Assembly (NCBI RefSeq): GCF_029201565.1
Contig: NZ_CP104002.1
Span: 2,249,001-2,313,000 of the forward strand
Direction: 5' to 3'
DNA: 64,000 nt
Origin: Devosia sp. SD17-2
GTDB taxonomy: Bacteria > Pseudomonadota > Alphaproteobacteria > Rhizobiales > Devosiaceae
The notes under the pieces were generated by a model that was not told the DNA's origin, did no database searches, and worked only from the letters and a program-made list of their open reading frames with translations. A program made the translations under genes and the position numbers. Below are positions 59,993-64,000 of this stretch, piece after piece (within the stretch, counting starts at the first letter, position 1; every line of letters starts with the position of its first letter).

Positions 59993-60751
59993 TTACAGTC
60001 CCAATGCCTTGAGATGATCGATGGAGCGGCGGGCGAAGCGCTGCCAATCACTGGGATTGTCATGTTCGGTCACGATGTGTTCGACTTTGGTTTCGCGGAA
60101 GAGCGGGGCAAGCGTGGCCCAGTCGATGATGCCATCACCGGTCGCGGCCCAGCCATCATCTTCCTTTGTGCCGAGCGGCGCGGTGTCTTTGGTCTGGATG
60201 GCGACGATCCGGCTGGCGAAGCGACGGAGTTCGGCGGCAGGATCGGCGCCGGCCCGAACAATCCAGCCGCAATCGATCTCGAATTTTACCGCATCGCCGC
60301 CGGCTTCAAAGATGTGGTCGATTGGGCGGGTGCCATCGGGCAGGGGGGTGAATTCAAAGTCGTGATTGTGCCAAGCGACGGCAAGGCCGTGGCGGGCGAC
60401 GGCTTCAGCGCCCCTGGCAAGCTTTTCACCGAGGCCGCGCCAGTAGTCAGCGGTCGGCTGGCGCTCATCGGGGGTGACATAGGGCGGGATCAACTAGGTG
60501 GCGCCGAGGGTCTGGGCGATGTCGATGAAGCGCTGCGGCTCGCTGACGAGGCCAGTCAGGGGCATGTGAAAGCCGAAGCATTTTAAACCGGCGTCGTCGA
60601 GGGCGCGGCGAAAGGCATGTGGGTCGGCTTCATATGCAGGGAGCCAAGGTTCGATCGCGTCGTAACCCATGTACTTGAGAATGGGAAACTGATCGAAAAG
60701 CGGCGGGAAGTTGCGAGAGGAATAGAGCTGGTAGGCGATGGGGTAGGGCAT
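59993..60751 (-). pseudogene. Sugar phosphate isomerase/epimerase gene with an in-frame amber codon
   Basis: An AP-endonuclease-2-fold (TIM barrel) protein of about 252 residues read from ATG 60751. Residues 1-85 (MPYPIAYQLYSSRN, MGYDAIEPWLPAYE, LKCFGFHMPL) are followed by TAG at 60494-60496, and the same frame continues LIPPYVTPDERQPTADYW, AWHNHDFEFTPLPDG, KFEIDCGWIVRAGADP and IVTEHDNPSDW to the stop at 59993. The metal ligands (Glu, His, Asp, Glu) fall on both sides, so each half alone should be inactive. The codon before loss was probably CAG or TGG. A sequencing error or suppression is possible. GGAGA precedes the ATG. Confidence 0.85.
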
Positions 60752-60872
60752 GTCTTCTCCAGATCACCCTCAAGAGGGCTCATTTTCGATCTTCCGCCAG
60801 TCGCAGCGCTGCCTTCGGCCTTGATCCGAGGGGCATTCGTTCCAGGCACGCGATTGTCGCCTTCCGGGCGGA

Positions 60873-60893
60873 CCCTCGGATCAATTCCGAGGG
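60873..60893. repeat. Palindromic repeat
   Basis: CCCTCGGA at 60873-60880 pairs with TCCGAGGG at 60886-60893 over TCAAT. A related CGAGGGGC stretch lies at 60827-60834. The surrounding 200 bases (60752-60949) have no gene. Confidence 0.6.
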
Positions 60894-60949
60894 CAATATG
60901 GTGCGTGTAAGAGCTCCGGCATCTGATAGTGCCTACGCCGCAAACCGAA

Positions 60950-61300
60950 TTACGGTTGCGCTTCCTTGTCCTTGTCGAATTCCAGCAGTTCCACCATCAC
61001 GCCCAGGTCCTTGACGGTGTCATAATAAGCGTACCGGCCGTGCGAGCCGTCGAATTCTCCCGCTGCAGAAGCCTGTGGCCTTTGCTTTCGAGATAAGCGC
61101 CGCGGCCGGTGAGGTTGCGGGTGCGGAAAGCGATGTGGTGGCAGCCCGGGCCTTTTTCTTCGAGAAGGTCGCGCCACGCGCTTTTTTCGGGGCCGGGCTC
61201 GAGGAACTCGACGTCGATGTTACCAAACTTGAACATGCGGATCTTGCAGCCGACTCCGCAGCCGAGATGCCAAGCACGGCTACTCATCGTTCCGAGCGGA
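60950..61300 (-). pseudogene. VOC family gene remnant with a frameshift
   Basis: Two leftward frames together give one protein resembling methylmalonyl-CoA-epimerase-like VOC proteins. Frame 1 has IRMFKFGNIDVEFLEPGPEK then GPGCHHIAFRTRNL and YLESKGHRLLQ; near 61060 the reading shifts to frame 2 with GEFDGSHGRYAYYDTVKD and VMVELLEFDKDKEAQP to a stop at 60950. The first module, with its His ligand, is missing or scrambled, so the protein is dead. The left boundary of the remnant near 61300 is approximate. Confidence 0.78.
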
Positions 61301-61588
61301 GTAGTTGGCGCGCACCTGAAGCCCGGGCCTCGCGGCCCATTGTGCGCTGGACGCCCGCCGTTCGCTCTCCACATTATCTGGTCCATCGATCAGTTCATTT
61401 CTGATGGCAGCTTTCGTGCATCGGCGAGAGCCGTCAGACGGGGCGCGTCGCCCACAGACCAAGTGTGAATGCCAGCGGAGCTGCGACCAGTCAGACCCGG
61501 AGAACCGGCACGGATTGAAGGCCCATTGGAACAAGTGTGTCCGTAGTCCGTTCGCTCAAAGCATGTGCTCGCCAACTAAGGACTTGGC
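61301..61588. other. Non-coding stretch before the FAD/NAD(P) gene
   Basis: About 290 bases with no gene I can support. It contains degraded coding-like frames and no clear hairpin; the promoter of the FAD/NAD(P)-binding protein gene should be at its right end. Confidence 0.5.
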
Positions 61589-63211
61589 GTGTGGCTGCAA
61601 GCTTTGAACTATGGTGGTCGTGAGGGAATGGCTCGAAAAAAAAGTGTCGCGATCGTGGGCGGCGGACCAACTGCCGTCTATACGCTTCGGAACCTGCTGC
61701 AAAAGGCAGACCATCTAAACATCACGATCTTCGAGGCCGGGCCCATAGCGGGTTGCGGTATCCCTTATTCGGAAGATTACAACTCGCCAGACATGATGGC
61801 GAATATCACATCCGTAGAAGTTCCGCCGGTCATGACGTCCCTGGCCGATTGGGTGCGCTCGGCCGACAACGCTACGCTCAAGCGGTTCGACATCGTGCGG
61901 GAAAAGGTGGCTGACCGCGACTACTATCCGCGAATACTCCTTGGCCAGTACTATAATGATCAACTTGAGCGGCTGATTGCGGCACGGGCGCCTTGGCATG
62001 ACGTCACGATCGCTACGCGAACGCATGTCCAGGACATCAAACCTGGTCGCAAGGGGTTTTCCGTCACTGCTGAGCACGCCAACACGACAGCGGTGCACGA
62101 GTTCGACGCAGTTGTCATGGCCACGGGTCATTTGACCGGGCAGGTAAAATCAAGGCCGAGGGCAGGCCTCTATCGCTCACCCTATCCGGAGAAGAACCTA
62201 GCTCTCGCCGATGACAGGGCAGGGCTTATTCTGGGGTCTTCGCTCAGTGCCATTGATGCTGTGGTGGCACTCGCGTTGCGCCACGGCGCCTTCAGCGGGT
62301 CCGAACCGGACCTAACTTACAAAACGCATGACGAGAAACCGCTTCGCCTCTTCATGGCGTCCCGCAAGGGCGTTGTTCCTGACGCTGATTTCTTCTACCC
62401 AATTCCGGAAGAGCCGCTTCTGATATTTACTCCTTCCCAGCTCGAACAGGTCAGAGGGAAGGGGCAAGCTGGTTTGCTGTCGAAGGCATTCCGACTCTTC
62501 AAGCAGCAACTGGTCGCAGATGATGCCGACTTCGTCACGAGCCTGTCCCTGCCGCGTTTCACGCTGGAAGGTTTCTCTAATACCTACTTCGAAATGAGGA
62601 AGCAGCGCCAAGGGTTTAAAGCCATGGCGGATGATCTGGCGGAAGCAAAATCTGGCTATCTCAATCGCCGTGTCTTGATGTGGCGCTATACGATGATGCG
62701 CGCACATGAAGTTTTTGGCACCATTGTTCCTTTCCTCAACGACCGTGACCTTAAACGATTTGCGCACTATCTCGCTCCTGTCTTCGCCGACGCCTATGGC
62801 TGCATCCCGCACCTGTCCATCGCGCGCCTGCTTGCTCTTCACCGCGCCGGGTGTCTTGATGTCGTGGCACTCGGTGAGGATGGAACCATCCGATATGGTG
62901 CAGGTCGATTTGTCCTTGACGTCGATGGCCAGACACAGACGTTCAAGACGATGATCGATGCGCGCGGGCAAAACCCGGCAACGATATCGGAATTGGGGTT
63001 CCATAAGCTCCATGAAGCCCTTGCAACCCGAGACCTGCTTAAGCGCTCACATGGCCAGAGCGAGGATCACCAGTTTCGGCTTCGCCTCAACGGCCAGTCG
63101 GCAGCCGACATCTTCTGCATCTCTATCCCAGTCATGATGGAGCGCTATCCATTTGCCCAAGGACTGGTTGCCTGTTCGGAAGCGGCAGAAATAGTTGCTG
63201 CGGCGCTTTGA
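61589..63211 (+). CDS. FAD/NAD(P)-binding protein (PF13454-type)
   Basis: A 540-residue flavoprotein. The N-terminal FAD motif is VAIVGGGPTAVYTLRNL, followed by ITIFEAGPIAGCGIPYSEDYNSPDMMANIT (core AGCGIPYSEDYNSP), which is typical of the NAD_binding_9 group, then AVVMATGHL and the second Rossmann-like LILGSSLSAIDAVVAL. GTG 61589 has AAGGA 6 bases upstream; the ATG at 61628 is an alternative closer to the Rossmann motif. Family members are often annotated as hypothetical oxidoreductases. It is followed after 11 bases by a MOSC gene, probably in one operon. Its base composition looks a little less GC-rich than its neighbours. Confidence 0.84.
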   Translation: MWLQALNYGGREGMARKKSVAIVGGGPTAVYTLRNLLQKADHLNITIFEAGPIAGCGIPYSEDYNSPDMMANITSVEVPPVMTSLADWVRSADNATLKRFDIVREKVADRDYYPRILLGQYYNDQLERLIAARAPWHDVTIATRTHVQDIKPGRKGFSVTAEHANTTAVHEFDAVVMATGHLTGQVKSRPRAGLYRSPYPEKNLALADDRAGLILGSSLSAIDAVVALALRHGAFSGSEPDLTYKTHDEKPLRLFMASRKGVVPDADFFYPIPEEPLLIFTPSQLEQVRGKGQAGLLSKAFRLFKQQLVADDADFVTSLSLPRFTLEGFSNTYFEMRKQRQGFKAMADDLAEAKSGYLNRRVLMWRYTMMRAHEVFGTIVPFLNDRDLKRFAHYLAPVFADAYGCIPHLSIARLLALHRAGCLDVVALGEDGTIRYGAGRFVLDVDGQTQTFKTMIDARGQNPATISELGFHKLHEALATRDLLKRSHGQSEDHQFRLRLNGQSAADIFCISIPVMMERYPFAQGLVACSEAAEIVAAAL

Positions 63212-63222
63212 CAGGATCGGCC

Positions 63223-64000
63223 ATGGCTGAGTTCGTAATCGATCGCATACTGATCTACCCTGTCCGATCTCTCGGGGGGATGTCGATAATCGACGCTGAA
63301 ATTTCTCCGGGCGGCTCATTGCTCGGCGACCGGGAATGGGTGGTCGTGCGGCCTGATGGCAGTGTGCTTTGGCAAGGCGATATCCCACGCACGACGCTGC
63401 TCTCTGCCTTTCTCTCCAACGGTGAGCTTTCAGTGCGAGGGCATGACGGTGGGATTGGGCCAAGGCCCCGGGATGCTCAAGGAGGCGCTACCACGGTCAG
63501 GCAGGATGGTTATTCACTGTCAGGGGTCGATCAGGGTGAGGAAATTGCCCAATGGTTGAGCGACCAATTGAGGACTTCGTGCCGGCTGGTCCGTATCGGC
63601 GCGGAAGCGCATCGATGGGGTGGGCTTAACCCGATACACGCGGTTTCGCTCGTTTCGCTCGCGGCGCTCAATGAACGCCTGGCAGAGCAGGGGGCGGCGC
63701 CTGTCGAAGTGGAGCGCTTTCGACCGAATGTCGTCCTCTCTGGACGCCACAGTGCCTTTGACGAAGAGAGAGCAGAAGAAATACATTTTCCGGACGCTTC
63801 TCTGGTGCTCCGCGAGCCCTGCGTCCGATGCGAACTTCCAAATATCAGCCGCCTTGACGCCAGCCGTGGCAAGCAGCCGCTCAAAATGATCGGCACCATG
63901 AGCCGCACCCGGTCCTCCGCGCGTCCGGCCTCGTTCGGCGTGTATTGCACGGCAGAAGGCAAGAGTCTTCGAACGGGAATGGAAGATATGACCGGACATG
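63223..64000 (+). CDS. MOSC domain protein (partial, cut by the window edge)
   Basis: At least 259 residues, with no stop before the edge. The N-terminal MOSC_N barrel begins MAEFVIDRILIYPVRSLGGMS (core ILIYPVRSLGG), followed by LLGDREWVVVRPDG. The MOSC domain has NPIHAVSLVSLAALNE, RFRPNVVLSG, and the cysteine motif LREPCVRCELPNI with the molybdenum-cofactor Cys expected in mARC/YcbX-like enzymes. Such proteins reduce N-hydroxylated compounds or bind Moco. It starts at the ATG 11 bases after the upstream FAD/NAD(P)-binding gene, which could supply electrons. The C-terminal ferredoxin domain of YcbX type, if present, is beyond the window. Confidence 0.87.
   Translation, partial: MAEFVIDRILIYPVRSLGGMSIIDAEISPGGSLLGDREWVVVRPDGSVLWQGDIPRTTLLSAFLSNGELSVRGHDGGIGPRPRDAQGGATTVRQDGYSLSGVDQGEEIAQWLSDQLRTSCRLVRIGAEAHRWGGLNPIHAVSLVSLAALNERLAEQGAAPVEVERFRPNVVLSGRHSAFDEERAEEIHFPDASLVLREPCVRCELPNISRLDASRGKQPLKMIGTMSRTRSSARPASFGVYCTAEGKSLRTGMEDMTGH

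Overview
The window is a high-GC alphaproteobacterial chromosome segment, most likely from Hyphomicrobiales (Rhizobiales) and plausibly Devosia-like. This rests on the housekeeping order (PpiD/SurA-like gene divergent from tpiA, secG, pyrG, then eno; tmk-holB-metG-tatD-MBL), the alphaproteobacterial DUF4169 gene, an EcfG-type promoter motif before katE, and many short palindromic intergenic repeats. The genus is an inference. I found no rRNA, tRNA or CRISPR.

Layout. 1-10 kb: ppiD-like (cut by the left edge), tpiA, secG, pyrG, a GNAT enzyme, DUF4169, an MHS-type MFS transporter, a VOC protein with a LacI-type palindrome, eno, a NAD-dependent epimerase and aquaporin Z. 10-20 kb: rifampin ADP-ribosyltransferase (arr), AMP nucleosidase, folD, DUF1643, an IS110-family element, a small CobW-like protein and metH with a palindromic operator of the type bound by SahR. 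20-27.5 kb: RlpA, a D,D-carboxypeptidase and the overlapping tmk-holB-metG-tatD-MBL operon. 27.5-34.4 kb: a catabolic-looking divergent cluster (SDR, creatininase-like, GntR regulator, facing isoaspartyl peptidase and a NicX/M29-like enzyme) and katE. 34.7-49 kb: two oligopeptide-type ABC importers, one followed by a class V aminotransferase and a GntR regulator, the other carrying a permease-ATPase fusion, a FadR-type regulator and a divergent DUF1028 gene. 49-55 kb: a PotABCD-like importer with a LysR regulator and a COG0212 (5-formyl-THF cycloligase-like) gene. 55-58 kb: a MarR-controlled class B penicillin-binding protein and L,D-transpeptidase pair. 58-61.5 kb: a decaying region with DUF3237, a flavin monooxygenase, a sugar-phosphate isomerase broken by an in-frame amber codon and a frameshifted VOC gene. 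61.6-64 kb: an FAD/NAD(P)-binding protein followed by a MOSC protein cut by the right edge.

The most interesting feature is the IS110 element (about 1.14 kb) at 14.49-15.63 kb. It sits in the loop of a palindromic repeat. Its 5' non-coding end can be read as a complete bridge RNA whose target and donor guides match, by direct inspection, the flanks of the present insertion and the element's own ends. Other points worth attention are several clear operator palindromes next to regulator genes, the COG0212-ABC transporter cluster with a possible link to thiamin, the MarR-PBP-Ldt module, and the CobW-like protein without a P-loop.
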